A stretch of 64,000 bases of DNA from Saccharum officinarum. Its lineage: Eukaryota > Streptophyta > Magnoliopsida > Poales > Poaceae. Numbering within the stretch: the first letter of the stretch is position 1; every line of letters begins with the position of its first letter. Positions 1 to 17,159 of this stretch are shown in pieces. The notes beneath the pieces were generated by a model. The model did no database searches, was not told where the DNA came from, and saw only the letters and a program-made list of their open reading frames with translations. The translations under genes were made by a program, and so were the position numbers. Location: the NCBI GenBank assembly GCA_020631735.1, contig CM036215.1, forward strand, positions 14,472,346-14,536,345, given 5' to 3'.

Positions 1-1299
1 AGAGCGGTGAAGCCAAAGAAGCAGCTGGAGAGCGCGAGGCGATTACTGTGGTCGCGGTGGCAGACTAGAAGACCGTGGAAGCGGCCAGCGCGATGGCAGC
101 GGCTCGCCGGCGCCCATACCGCGCAGTGCTCGACAGCGATTGGCCGGTCACTGTAGCTGCCCCCCCCCCAAATTTTGAATTTCAAACTGTTTTTCTCAAA
201 TTACTTGCAAATTCATGTAACAACTTGAAAAATTCCCAAGATATGAAATCTTCAGAATTTCAAGCTCTACAAGTTTAGTATTGAACACTTTTTCAAATTC
301 GAACTGGATTTTGAAATTTGAGTTTAAATTCAAAAGGGGACACATTTTGGAAATTTGGTAATTTAGAAATTACTTTGGATTTTATATTGAAACTTCAAAA
401 TCTCCAAACACCAAAGTTGTACATCTAGCCAATACCTACAACTTTGCTGTTCAACACATTTTCAAATCTGGCTCCATTTTGAAATTTCAGTTTGGGGACA
501 AAAATGAGTCAAATCTGAAATTTGCTTATTTTCAAAATTGCTCCACATTTTACACTAAAACTTTGAAAACTCAAAACATATAAGTTGTAGCCCTTGAAAA
601 GTTCTACAAACTTGGTTTTAAACTTTTTCCCAAATTTTGCTTAGATTTTGAATTATTTAAAAATGGGTAAAACAGGGTTTTGGAATTTAGGGTTTTCGGA
701 GGAATTTGCAATTGGAATTTGTTGCTACTTTAATTAGTGATTACTTAATGATCAAACCATCACCCAAGTGCATCATTGAGTCAATTATCACATAGTTGAC
801 CAAATGTCACCCTTGGTTGGCTAATTTAGCTTTTGAAAGTCTTTTAATATTTCCCCAAATTTGAATTTAAATTCGAATCGGAAAACTCGCGATAAGTTTT
901 TGGATTTCAATCCAAACTCAAACTTGGAGCTACATTTTAAACATGTTTGACTTACAAAATTTTATCAAGCCTTGATCCCATATTATAAAGCACATTTAAC
1001 CCTACAACTTTTATTTAAACAAAACTTTAATTGCTTAAGCCAATTCTCATATATAAATTCATAAAGAACCTAATGTATGAACATGCCATCATTTCATGGG
1101 ATTAACTAAAATACCAGATTTGCAATATGTGAACATGACAAAGAAACATATGAAACATGTCATATGGCAACATTACATATGCAACATATGATAGCTATTA
1201 TTGTAATATGAATGCATTTATGGCATAATACTTGATACTTATGCTTGATGATGCATCATTATCACATTTTAATTATTTCTTAACATCAGGGATGTTACA
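1..1299. repeat. AT-rich degraded LTR-like repeat
   Basis: Long AT-rich stretch full of short, diverged direct repeats built on phrases such as 'aaatttgaatttaaattc'. It contains no credible coding sequence. It ends near 1291-1299 with 'GATGTTACA', and grass gypsy-type LTRs commonly end in '...GATGTTACA'. This is therefore probably an LTR or internal remnant entering from outside the window. No partner LTR or target-site duplication is visible, so family and orientation are not assigned. Confidence 0.4.
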
Positions 1300-2650
1300 G
1301 TGAGCATGAGCGCAAGTTCATGAACTTTGTTGGCTGCTCGTGCGTAAGGGATGAGGAGGGAAGGTGAATTTAGGCCAGGGGTGAAACTGTCTTTTCATAA
1401 TTCAATATTGGACAAAAGAAAACAATAATTTCAGATTTTGTAACGGAGATGGACGGAGTGGTACAAAGCTGTAACGTTGCAATGTTTCAATGCTATGTAG
1501 CAAAAGTTGGATCTTTTAATGGTATATCTCCAAAGATGTGATCTTTCAGTGCTACGTAGCCAATTTTCCCAAATAATATTGTGGTACCCCAATGTCTATA
1601 TATTGGAGGACTAGTAGAGGTGCTCAGATATATGAAAATGTTCCCAAGCAACTATTCAGAATGAAAAAGGTTCAGTAGTGTTTTGAGAAGAGCCTATATT
1701 GTTTACTCAAAAATAAAGTTACATTGTTGAACAACCATTTGCTATAGACACCTTGGAACATTAAGATACCACAAAGCTGAATGTGTGCCCCTCTTCACCA
1801 TTTGTGGAAGCTCATGTACGACACCGCTCCTCTCTCTTCTTGTATGGACGATCTCCAAGGTTAGTAGCTGCGCCTTCCCATCTCTAGAGCAATCCCCATT
1901 GGCTACGTCACCATCGTAGCATCTCCAAAAACATTGCAAGCTGGTAAATTTTTCCTGCTGGAATTTGGAGTCCATGGGTAAACTTTCTTTTTGCCTGTTA
2001 TAGATGGCATTTTATTTCTAGAATTGGTTAATAATATTAAACTTTTTTTTCTTTTGTTAGAACTTTAAAGAATGTATTGTAGCACGGGCTAAATGTTGAA
2101 GTAGCTTTGGCATATATTTTTTAGAACTATCAAGAATGTATCCCGCTGCCGCGCTCGCCTCGTTTCGTCCTAACCTCCTCCCCTTTCCCCGTCCATTATT
2201 GTACGCCACATTTTGGCACGAAATTAAATACCTTCAAAATAATCATGTTTTGTCATTTCATTTCTCTCGTGATATATATGCTAGTAGCTGCAAAATCGAC
2301 GTCATATTAAACCTGAAGAGACATTTTAAAATGCAAAACATGCACTGACACAACCTGTGAACTAAAAAACGCGTACGATTTGACCAATTACTGGCTCAAC
2401 TAATCATCATACACTAAATGGTTTAAAAAAAATCATCATACACCAATAACCAGCACTGCTTATTTGACAAATAAAAGAGAAAAAATAGTTAACACAGCTC
2501 CTAATTAATAAACTATCTCCCATTGTATACATACACTTTGTTGTCGTCGGCAGAAATAATGGAATGGCATGTATTCATCCAACAAGGGCCTACAAATAAA
2601 ACCAAGAACCGGGCCGGGCCCCGCATTAGCTGAGCCCAAAAGTAGCGTGC
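1300..2650. other. intergenic, no gene seen
   Basis: I see no supported gene, RNA or complete mobile element here. Only short ORFs without recognisable domains occur. The distal promoter of the downstream aldehyde dehydrogenase gene presumably lies in the right-hand part. Confidence 0.5.
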
Positions 2651-2657
2651 GTGTGGA

Positions 2658-2664
2658 TATAAAT
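2658..2664 (+). promoter_or_regulatory. candidate TATA box of ALDH3 gene
   Basis: The heptamer TATAAAT lies about 260 bases before the proposed ATG at 2918. It is the best TATA match in the upstream region and would leave a 5' UTR of roughly 230 bases, which is plausible for a plant gene. Position and consensus are the only evidence. Confidence 0.35.
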
Positions 2665-2917
2665 CGTCGCATATACCCACCCTCGTCCTCTGTATAGGTT
2701 AAGCGTAGACGAGCACGTACATATCGTACGTGGCCTAGGAAGAGGTGGCACTGGCACCGGCACGGCAACTTCCGTCACCTCCGCGCCGCGCTCCTAGCTA
2801 ACCACCTCCCCTCGTTTCATGGTGGAAGTGGAACAAGAACAACCCGCCGCCGCCTCCGCGCCTGCGAATTGAATTGAGATACGAGGGAGGGAGTACCTGC
2901 TGGCAGCTAGCGGCGGC

Positions 2918-8294
<5,377 letters not shown>

Positions 8295-8442
8295 GTTGAT
8301 CCCTTCAAAATAAGCATATTAATTCACCGCATACACATTAGTGTGCTTTTTTTCTTTATCGTTTGCAAAACATATAATACATTTCAGTGCAAGTACGAAG
8401 GATTTGCACATGCATGGAAATTTGGAGAAACGGTTTGATAAA

Positions 8443-8563
8443 TAAATTGTTCAAGGTTGAAAAGACCAAAAATGTATCGCAACGATTCGATAAATTGTTC
8501 GAGGTTCAAAAGACCAAAAATGTAACGATTTGGTAAATTGTTCAAGTCTGAAAAGACCAAATG
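8443..8563. repeat. short tandem repeat, three copies of about 45 bases
   Basis: Three imperfect copies of a unit containing 'AAATTGTTC', then 'AAAAGACCAAA', follow one another just downstream of the ALDH3 stop codon, probably in the 3' UTR or just past it. They have no coding potential. Confidence 0.7.
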
Positions 8564-9239
8564 TCAACCCTTTGCGTAGGCATTCAAAGGGGAAAAAAAA
8601 GTGACACTCCTTTGGGACAACGTAGGTCAATACTGTACCGCCCAAAGGAAAGAGTGACACCGCTTTCGTACAGAGTACGTACTAGAGCCGAGTTTTAAGC
8701 ATATCCAGGCTCGTAGCATTTCAAAAACATCACACACTTGACACTTCATCAACCAACCAACAGCGTGTTACTTCCTAGTGATGACACAAAAAATGGTTTT
8801 TTTTCTGTTTGTTTAAGGAGAACCTCGGTCTTTTATGAGGAGCACGATGCTCCAAATCTTCCTCTTATCTCTGCGGCTAACGGATTCCTTACGCATCTGC
8901 AGAAAATATAGGTAATTTAGTTCCAAAAAAATTGCTTAAAATGAATCCGGTTTAAGCAACTTGAAGCGATCCTTTATACAGGTGCCCCCGTATGTTTGCT
9001 ACCGCCACGGAGAACACGATGCAGGTCGGCAGGCGGAGACGAGCCGGCCGCGCAGCACACACTTTGTTAGGATACAACACACGATGCATTTGGGCTCTAT
9101 AGGCCTATTTTGTATGGGCTGTAGTTGGGCTAGACAACATGGATATTCGATTTATTTTTAGAATATATAATGATAGAAAAAAATAAACGCAACCTGCAAC
9201 TACACATCTCATGGATGCAAGATTTAACATATAAAGAAA

Positions 9240-9379
9240 TACTCTCTTTCCGTTCTTTTCTAGATATATAATTTTTTATATGTATCTAGATATACGTTAT
9301 GTCTAAATACATAACTTTTGAAAGTCAAATGATTATGCAAAAGAGTCAAAATGACCTACCATTTGGAACGGAGGGAGTA
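9240..9379. mobile_element. short Stowaway-like MITE
   Basis: Termini 'CTCTCTTTCCGTTC' and '...GAACGGAGGGAG' are inverted copies, flanked by TA on both sides. Length is about 140 bases, and the interior is AT-rich with 'TATCTAGATATACGTT'-like phrases. It lies in the spacer between the ALDH3 and WD40 genes. Confidence 0.8.
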
Positions 9380-9706
9380 GTTTTAAAAGTTGTACTCCAA
9401 AAAAGTATTCAATAAAACTATAAATAATATTAAAAAAGTAAAGACTCAAGAATAAGGATTTAAAATGACACATAAATAAATAATCAATAAGCATCTTGAT
9501 TTAGGCAATGAAGTGAGATAAAGACAAGACACGACATATGTGTATAAAACATAACTACAAAAAAGAAAGTCAAAACTTTCAAGATGAGAAAAAAATCTAA
9601 TGCCCGTGCTATATTGTGGATAAATAACCTTGGAAGCAAATTGTCTAGAAAGAATAGTACTAGTGTCTACATGTGCAAATGTTGTGGCAGGAGCAGGATC
9701 AATCAA

Positions 9707-9829
9707 ACTACGTCTTGTTCATCCGGCTTATAATCCGTACTTCTCAGCTGGAACAGTATTTTTCTCTCACAATAAATCAGTCAACAATGTTTTTCAGCCG
9801 GTTTATCAGCACAGCCGAACGGGGCCATA
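9707..9829. mobile_element. hAT-like MITE fragment
   Basis: The stretch contains 'CTTGTTCATCCGGCTTATAA' at the left and '...CAGCCGAACGGGGCC' at the right, a pattern I associate with short grass hAT-type MITEs. The termini are only partly complementary, so this is called on resemblance and may be truncated. Confidence 0.45.
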
Positions 9830-10078
9830 ATGTGCTTCGAACGAAGTTAAACACAAGTTTTTGGTAGAATAAATTATTTCTTACAATGAACCCATTTCAT
9901 TTATGTACTAAGGGTAGACTGATCTAACAAACTAGATTTAATAAAAAAAATAAGATAAATCATGAAAAAATGTAATGTTTGATTTTACGATGATCTAATG
10001 ATCTAAATTTAAGGAAAATAAAAACCACCAAAAATAATTTTAAATAATATTTTCCACGCATGTCATGTTGTAAACTAA

Positions 10079-10679
10079 GGCCCCGTTTGGCAGGGCTTCT
10101 TCACCGGCTTCAGGAGCCATTTGGAGCAATTTTCTGTCAAACGGGGTAAAATGAAACGGCTCCAATATTGAAGCCCTAAAAATATGCTCTCACATAGGTT
10201 TGAGGAGGGATGAAGCCAAAAATAGTGGCTTCACCCGGCTTCACTCTGCCTACGTGGAACCCAACGAGGATCAAATCCCGAATTACCCCCATCAACGCTC
10301 ACGGGCGTGGTTGCCACGACCACCCGGCACGGAGCACACGGCTGTCGGATGCGCGAGGTCGCTGCTGCTGGGGCACTCGTGGGCGCGGCCACCGGCGAGA
10401 TGCGCTCGTCCGCCGTTTTGTAGTTGCGCTCATATAGGCTTCCAGGAAACGGTCGTACCATGGTACGCGTGAAAAGAAAGATGCCATGAGAGAGGAAACA
10501 GGATAAGATAAAAAAGAACAAGGCTATTATAGTCATTTTATGCTTGTGATCTACCATAAGGAGCTGCTTTGCCAAACAGGGTATTAAAACGGCTTCAGCT
10601 CCACCGGAAGAGCCGCTCATGGAGCCAAACTCTAAAAAAACGGCTTCACTGCTGAAGTGAAGCCCTGCCAAACAGAACC
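10079..10679. mobile_element. Tourist-like (PIF/Harbinger) MITE, 601 bp
   Basis: The left end 'GGCCCCGTTTGGCAGGGCTT' and the reverse complement of the right end 'GGTTCTGTTTGGCAGGGCTT' are near-identical inverted repeats. Trinucleotide TAA lies immediately outside each end (10076-10078 and 10680-10682), the target duplication expected for Tourist/PIF elements. The interior is GC-rich and contains no convincing gene. Confidence 0.85.
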
Positions 10680-11159
10680 TAAACATTATTCTCCGTATAC
10701 AAAAAAAAACAGCCAAAACATGTGTACATCACAATCATGGTATGCAACATGTTTATTATAATGGGGATCCTCTTGTTCTTCTAGCTTGTGTGTTGATCTA
10801 GGGCATGCCTGGAGACATCCCAACGCAAGAGTGAATTCGATTTATCTAGGATAACAATTTGAGCAGTGCCTTATAGAGATCTCGATTTAGCTTATAGAGA
10901 AAGGAAATACTCCTAAAGCAGAGCAATGATGGCTCGATATAAATCTTATTGAAGTGATAAACTGATAACATTTGCAATTTTCCAAGGCATCCTCCTACTA
11001 TCCTTCCTCAACACACTCTCAAGCTAGTCCCTTGCAACCTCTCAACCCATCACACCTAAACATAGCAATCTGCCAATCTCTCTCTCTCCTGCTTGCGCGC
11101 GGGAACGACGCTGGAATGTTAGGCGCATCTCGTACCACCACCACCAACACGGCGTCGAG

Positions 11160-14100
11160 ATGAGCGGTGGTGGAGACGGCAGCGACAAGGAGGCCTTCTT
11201 CCACTGCCTGGACCGCGTGCCTTCCGGCCTGCACCTCGACGCCGACTTCCCTTCCGACGACGATGACGACGACGACGAGGATGACGTCCGCGTCTCCTTC
11301 ACCTCCGCCGCGGGTGACCGTAACTTCAAGAGCTTCCGCCGGTACCAGTCGCCCGTGCTGGTGGATGATGACGACGGCGACGAGGAGGAGGAGGAGGAGG
11401 AGGACGAGGACACGTCCAAGTACGACATGTGGATGTCCGACGAGCCCATGTCCATCCAGGAGCGCCGCCGCCGCCTGCACCAGGGGCTCGGGATGGCCAG
11501 CAGCCGGGACCTCGCGCTGCGCCGGCACAGCATGAAGAAACGCCCCGCCGATGTCCCTCGGACCATGTCCCGGAGCGTGTCGAGGCCCAAGCCACCACCG
11601 TCGCCGATCCCACCCACCGCGGCCTCGGCCGCCGCCAACGTGCCGAGCACTACCGCTGCGGCGCCGGCGGTGTCTGCCGCGCGGCCGGCGAAGGAGGCGA
11701 TCACGAGGCGGCGCTCAGACAGCAACCTTGTCGTCGTGCGAGACGGCGCGTCGGTGTCGGGGAATCCACCGTCGTCGTCGCAGCAGCCCTTGCGTCGCGT
11801 TCGTTCCTTGCCGGCTCGGCACGACGACGCCGCCCGCGACAGCACGACCGTCGTCAGGAAAGCGCAAGCCGTGGCTTCACGCGAGTTGCCTGCCGTGCCG
11901 CCGGCGGAGGCAGCGCCAGCGGATAAAGGCAGCAAAGGCGACGGCGACGAGGGGAGCAGCAAGAATAATCGGGACAGCGAGAAGGAGCAGGTCGCCGTCG
12001 TGGCCGCCACCACACCCAAGGACGTTTCGACGAGCACCCAGACGGGCGTGCTGGGATTGGAGGAGATCGAGAAGTTCATCGGCAACACCCCCATCATGAA
12101 GCTCATGCGGCGTGGCACGAGCCAGCACCAGCCCGCGCCGCTGCCCGCCGGCGTGCCGCCCAAGGCCGACAAGGCCGCGGGCAGCAAGAAGAAGGGCGGC
12201 TGGCTCAAGAACATCAAGTCCGTGGCCATAGGGTTCATGCAGGACAAGGACACGAACGCCAAGTCGGGCGTCGCGTCCACGGCAGCGGCCGTGCCCAAGT
12301 CGGTCTCCACCAATAATGCCTCCGCGGGGGCCGCGCCGCCGGCCTCGGCGTCCGAGCGGCTCAAGGTGCACCAGTACGGCAAGTCGAGCAAGGAGCTCAC
12401 CGGATTGTACATGTGCCAGGAGATCCAGGCGCACGAGGGGTCCATCTGGAGCATCAAGTTCAGCGCGGACGGGCGGCGGCTGGCCAGCGCCGGCGAGGAC
12501 AGCGTGGTTTGCGTGTGGCAGGTGGTGGAGACCAGCACCCCGCCGTGCTCGCTGGCGGCGATGGATGGCAAGTCGGGCCCGCTGGCCCCGCTGCCGGCCC
12601 CTGGCGCGGGCGACGGGTCGTCGGCGCTGGCCTCCACCATGTCAAAGAAGTCGACCAATAAGGGGAAGAGCGGCGGCAGGGACGCGCTCCCCGAGCACCT
12701 CGTCGTCCCGGACAAGGTGTTTGCTCTCGCCGAGCAGCCGGTGTGCGTCCTCGAGGGCCACCAGGACGACGTGCTGGACCTCACCTGGTCCAAGTCCGAT
12801 CAGGTCGACCTTGCGTGCCCCATAGCCATTGCTTCGCTTTGCTGTTTGCACAGTGACATCAGACAACCTCTGATGAGCGCTTGTTCTCTTAGCAGCTGCT
12901 GTCGTCATCGATGGACAAGACGGTGCGGCTGTGGGACACGGAGAGCAAGGCGTGCCTCAAGACGTTCGCGCACAGCGATTACGGTGAGCAAGGCGATTGA
13001 TGGTTGCTTGCTTTCTGCCAACCAGCTGATGATTCTGTGACATGCCTATGCAGTGACTTGCATCCAGTTCAACCCGGTGGACGACCGGTACTTCATCAGT
13101 GGGTCGCTGGACGCCAAGGTGCGGCTGTGGAGCATCCCGGACCGGCAGGTCGTCGACTGGACGGACCTCAACGAGATGGTCACCGCGGTCTCCTACACCC
13201 CTGACGGCCAGGTCAGGCCCATCAACAGTTCACCACACACACTGTCTCATTCTCGCCATTGATCGCTACCAATTTAGCTCATCTTCATTTCTGAATATCT
13301 CTCCCAAAAAAAAAATCTTCATTTCTGAATCGTTACCATTGAAACCATTCATGAACAAACATATATTGAAGGGAGCGATCATCGGCTCGCACAAAGGGAG
13401 CTGCCGGCTGTACAAGACAGCAGGTACTCCTTGCGTAACTGCATTGTCTTCATGATCAGTAGTTGCCGGCAAATGTTGTTTGCTTTAGGCGCTTGATTAT
13501 TGTCTCGCCATTGGAACAGGCTGCAAGCTTAGCGCAGAGGCGCAGATCGATATCCAGGCCAAGAAGCGGAAAGCACAAGCGAAGAAGATCACCGGATTCC
13601 AGGTACACAAACACAACTACACATACATCAAGCAGCAAGCATTTCAGCTTAATTAAGTGCATGACATGTATGATCTTGCCATGGTCGCCCTGGGTGCATG
13701 CAGTTTGCTCCAGGGAACCCTGCCGAAGTGCTGGTCACATCTGCCGACTCGCAGATCCGTGTATTCGACGGCGTCACCATGGTCCAAAAATTCAGAGGTA
13801 CGGCAGACAGAAATAGAGATCAAAATCTACAATCGCAACAAAATTAGCAATGCAGCAGAACGTATAAAGATGTTACAGTGCAAGTGAAAGTGCATGATCA
13901 TCAGTTCTCCCCCCCCCCCTCTGTTTTCCAAAGGTTTCAAGAACACGAGCAGCCAGATCACGGCGGCCTACACCTCGGACGGGCGGTACGCCGTGTGTGC
14001 GAGCGAGGACTCGAACGTCTACCTGTGGCGGACCACCCGGGTGCCGCCGGCCGCGGCCATCGGCATCGGCATGAAGCCCAAGACGTGGTGCACCATCCGC

Positions 14101-14421
14101 TCCTACGAGAACTTCTACTGCAAGGACGTGTCCGCCGCGGTCCCCTGGACGCAGTCGCCGCCCCCGCCGGGCGCCGGCTCCGGCAGCCCCACCGGCGGAA
14201 GCCCGGTGCAGGGCGCGTCCTGCAACGACGAGTCGTGCAGCGTCGCCACCAAGCCGGAGGGCAGCGACCCGAGCAACAGCGCCGGTGGCGGCGGCAAGGG
14301 CGACAGTGGCAACGCGTGGGGCCTGGTGGTGGTGACGGCGAGCTTGGGCGGGGAGATCAGGGTGTACCAGAACTTTGGGATGCCGTTCAGAATCAAAGGC
14401 CAGGGCAATCTCTTCTATTGA
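11160..14421 (+). CDS. WD40-repeat protein, WDR44-like
   Basis: Seven exons with GT-AG introns: 11160-12803, 12896-12983, 13054-13211, 13372-13423, 13520-13602, 13704-13797, 13934-14421. Phases agree and give 868 aa. The N-terminal 400 residues are low-complexity, with acidic runs at about 33-42 and 70-88, Pro/Ser/Ala-rich stretches and no known domain. A WD40 propeller follows: blades around residues 425-455 (ending VCVWQ), 528-566 (ending TVRLWD), 570-610 (ending KVRLW), 615-645, 677-700 and 712-740 (ending NVYLW). A Gly/Ser/Pro-rich insertion precedes the last strand. Plant proteins of this layout are annotated as WD repeat-containing protein 44-like. A scaffold role is inferred from WD40 architecture only; no partner can be named. 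The ATG follows CT-rich leader sequence near 11079. Confidence 0.93.
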
Positions 14422-15109
14422 TTTTGGGCACTCCAAGACTGCAATTCTTTGGGCTGTTGCTGACTTCTTTTCTCCTAACTGTATTTTTGTGTGTACATGT
14501 GCAATGCAATTGAGCATAGGACCAGAAATGCATCACCGATGATTTGGTGTGTTGTAGCTAGTGAGATGAGATCTTTACTTGGGAATCCCCTTTACTTGTA
14601 TCAAAATTAGTCAAAGTAAAGAAATTTTTATATATAAACTTGTAATACAAGAACTCAGAGGTTTGTATATATTTAGGGTGTGTTTAGTTCCCCATTTTCT
14701 CTAAAAAATTTTGGGTTTTGGCCCACCATTTTGCAAAATGGAACTAAACACCATGCAAAATTTTTGGCAAAAAAATATCTATTCTCCATTTTGGATTTTG
14801 GCCTCAAAAGACAAAAAAAAAAAAACCAAAAAGCTCTCACCTACCCATGAAAAATTTGGAATTTTGGATGGAACTAAACACACCCATAAAAATTTTGGCA
14901 TTTTACATTTCATCATTCTAAAGTAGTTGTCATTTTGCATTTTGCATTCCACGAGGAACACAGCCTTAAACACACTAAAAGGAGAGAAATTTTACACATT
15001 AGCCAGGCATCCAAAGATTAAGCCAGCAATCTTAGAACAAGATGAAAGAATATGTATTCTACACTAATTCCAGCACAACAAGACGCAAAAAATTTTTAAC
15101 CGCCACAGA
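14422..15109. other. 3' UTR and spacer with MITE
   Basis: This is the space between the WD40 gene and the convergently placed NAC gene. It contains the probable 3' UTR of the WD40 gene and one MITE (listed separately). No further gene is seen. Confidence 0.55.
14676..14886. mobile_element. MITE with GTGTGTTTAGTTCC termini
   Basis: The left end 'GGTGTGTTTAGTTCC' is exactly matched by 'GGAACTAAACACACC' at the right end, about 210 bases apart. The interior repeats 'AAAATTTTGG' and 'TTTTGGGTTTTGGCC' and is non-coding. It resembles the 'TTTAGTTCC...GGAACTAAA' MITEs frequent next to grass genes. Confidence 0.75.
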
Positions 15110-15314
15110 CTATTTCACTAAATCATCAAACACTACGCCGAATTCCACCAATTGAAACTCGTCGAAGCCTGGCGGCGGCGGCGGGTCGTCGTCGTACGGG
15201 GGATTGAACTCACCGTGCACCAGGAAGTCCGGCACGGCTTCACTAAATGGCTCAAATTCCACCAAGTTCATGTAGATGCCAGGATCTAGCATCGGCTCTG
15301 CGCCTGCCTTCCCG
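15110..15314 (-). CDS. probable C-terminal part of the NAC gene in another frame
   Basis: On the minus strand, a frame other than that of the NAC body encodes an acidic, hydrophobic tail. It contains EPMLDPGIYMNLVEFEPFSE and then a Pro-rich stretch, and ends FGVVFDDLVK at 15110. Its composition fits a NAC activation region better than the abrupt end of the main frame (GRQAQSRC). The junction near 15290-15315 contains 'GGCAG', which could be a splice acceptor. Without a transcript I cannot tell an intron from an indel. Confidence 0.45.
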
Positions 15315-16704
15315 CGTCGTCGGCGAGCTCCGCCGGTGCAGGGGCCGACGCGTCGCACGGGGGTTTGGCTTCGGCCGACCCCGCCGTGGCCGTCCCAGGG
15401 ATCTCTTGCGGGGGCAGTGTAGGGGCCACGGGCTCTGCGCTGCATTGGTTGTCGTCGTGGATTTGGATCACGACGCCTTGTTCTTGGGACGGGGAAATAT
15501 GGACCACGCAGCTCGACGGCCCGCTGTCCGAGCTCTGAGGCGGCGGCGGCGGCGAACCGTACGCCAGCCGCAGCTTCTTCTCCGTATGGGTCATCACCTT
15601 GCTTTGCTGGGGATCAACAAGACGGACGCTCGGCGAGGCTTCCTGGTTGTAACATGGATCAAGAACGTGCAGCAGCTGCGGCTGCACGGCGGTGCCGCAG
15701 TATTCATCTGGACCGCCCTGCACGGCGGCCTGGCCTTGTCGGTAACCAAGAAATCGCTGATGGGGCGCGGCGGCGGCGTGGCCATGGTGATGAGCAGGAA
15801 CGCCCCAAGGCAGCATGGCCCGGCCATGGTGATCTCCAAGAATGGCTGGCGTCGCAGCGGCCTGCCCGTGTTGGTGTCCAAGAAAGCGCAGCAGTGGCGG
15901 AGCCGCGGGCTGGCCTTGTTGATATCCAAGAAAGCGCGGCGAAGGCGATGGCGTTGGCGATTCACCTTGCTGATGTCCAAGAACCCGCCGCGCTGGCTGG
16001 GCTTGCTGAAATCCAAGAACGCGCGGCGGGGCTGGGACCTGCCCTTGGGCGGCCGCATCGAACAATTCCGGCGACACCACGACCCTGACCGGCTTCAATT
16101 TGCCGTTGCGGTCGAAGGCGACCATATCGTCCCCGAGGATCTGCCGCTTCTTCTCCTTGTCCTCCTTTTCCAGGCGCGGCGTGAGGTAGATCCTGCAGAA
16201 CACCACGAAGGTCCCGTCGCCTCCGCCGTGCCCGTCCTCCAAGGCGGTGAACTCCTCCATGATCCACGGCGTCTTCTCTCCCCTCTTCCTCCCATTTTTG
16301 CCGACGTAGAAGCCGAAGGAGCGCCTCCTGCCGCCGTGGGGCTGCTCGTCCTCGTCCTCGCCGTCCTCGCCGTCCGAGGCACCGACGACGCCCTTGGGCG
16401 TCTGCTCCGACTGCCAGCTTCCGCCCGTGGCGACTGCGCGCTTCCCGCGGCCCGCCGCCGTTTTGCCGCGGCCGCCGCAATGGCTGAGCATGAGCCACTT
16501 GTGGTTGAACCCCCGCGAGAAGCCCGGCTCGCGCCCCAGCAACAGCGCGCCGGGGCTGTCGCTGTAGACGTCCACGTCGCAGATGACCCGGTCCGTCGGC
16601 GGCGGCACGCCTGCGGCCCACGGCTTGATGTAGTCGCGCACGCACTCCTCCGCGGTCGGGTTGAAGTAGACGCCCGGCGGAAGCGCCCGGAATGGCGCCG
16701 CCAT
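15286..16704 (-). CDS. divergent NAC-domain transcription factor
   Basis: Single open frame of 472 aa starting MAAPFRALPPGVYFNPT. The N-terminal 185 residues match the NAC fold in order: LPPGVYFNPTAEE (subdomain A), DVDVYSDSPGALL (B), a degenerate C region with GGSWQSEQTPKG where typical members have GYWKATGKDK, FYVGKNGRKRGEKTPWIMEEF (D), and FVVFCRIYLTP (E). NAC proteins bind DNA as dimers and regulate transcription. The region after the NAC domain holds a degenerate run of His/Gln units (see findings) and Pro-rich sequence. The frame stops at 15286, but the next frame down to 15110 encodes a plausible acidic C-terminus (MLDPGIYMNLVEF... ending FDDLVK). A frameshift or unseen intron is therefore likely and the stop may not be the true end. 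The large open frame on the opposite strand is a GC shadow. Confidence 0.8.
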   Translation of the reverse strand: MAAPFRALPPGVYFNPTAEECVRDYIKPWAAGVPPPTDRVICDVDVYSDSPGALLLGREPGFSRGFNHKWLMLSHCGGRGKTAAGRGKRAVATGGSWQSEQTPKGVVGASDGEDGEDEDEQPHGGRRRSFGFYVGKNGRKRGEKTPWIMEEFTALEDGHGGGDGTFVVFCRIYLTPRLEKEDKEKKRQILGDDMVAFDRNGKLKPVRVVVSPELFDAAAQGQVPAPPRVLGFQQAQPARRVLGHQQGESPTPSPSPRFLGYQQGQPAAPPLLRFLGHQHGQAAATPAILGDHHGRAMLPWGVPAHHHGHAAAAPHQRFLGYRQGQAAVQGGPDEYCGTAVQPQLLHVLDPCYNQEASPSVRLVDPQQSKVMTHTEKKLRLAYGSPPPPPQSSDSGPSSCVVHISPSQEQGVVIQIHDDNQCSAEPVAPTLPPQEIPGTATAGSAEAKPPCDASAPAPAELADDAGRQAQSRC

Positions 16705-16829
16705 CGCGCTCGCCGGCTTCCGGCCCCGCTGGGAGATGTTTCTACGTTACGCGGTGTTGTAGACGGAGAGCAGAGCAATTTCGCCGGCGTGGAGTCGTAA
16801 TCGTGGCGGAGTTGTTTCGCCGGAGCCAA

Positions 16830-17159
16830 TGTGCCTTTGGCAGCTTATATGGTGGGCTGTGTCCGCGTCGTGGTCGGCCGGGCTCAGGCTCAGTCCACGT
16901 CCGCCTCGGTCTCAGGCACAAATCTGAGTCGGCTCCGGGTCCGTCTGCTACCCAAAAACCAGACTCCCAGATTTTTTTATTTTTATTAATCCTTTTTTGA
17001 AAGATTTTTTTAATTCTAATCTGCTTGTTTTTTTTGAAACTAACCCATTTTACCGCGCCAATCTCTCTGGTGCGGCAAATACGTGTTGATCACCTCCTTA
17101 GGCATAAAGATTTCTCTTGAGCTGACCCTCACCGTAATGGTTGACCTTTCCTCGTACTA
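16830..17159. other. intergenic, NAC upstream region
   Basis: Probable promoter and 5' UTR of the minus-strand NAC gene, grading into an AT-rich stretch. I see no distinct element that can be supported. Confidence 0.4.

Noticed and set aside
11042..12793. 583-aa minus-strand open frame
   Set aside because: Antisense shadow of exon 1 of the WD40 gene. It consists of Ser/Arg runs mirroring the acidic and GC-rich codons, with no domain.
15247..16800. 517-aa plus-strand open frame
   Set aside because: It is antisense to the NAC gene. The opposite strand shows an ordered NAC domain, whereas this frame has only Arg/Leu/Val-rich low-complexity sequence typical of GC-rich shadows.
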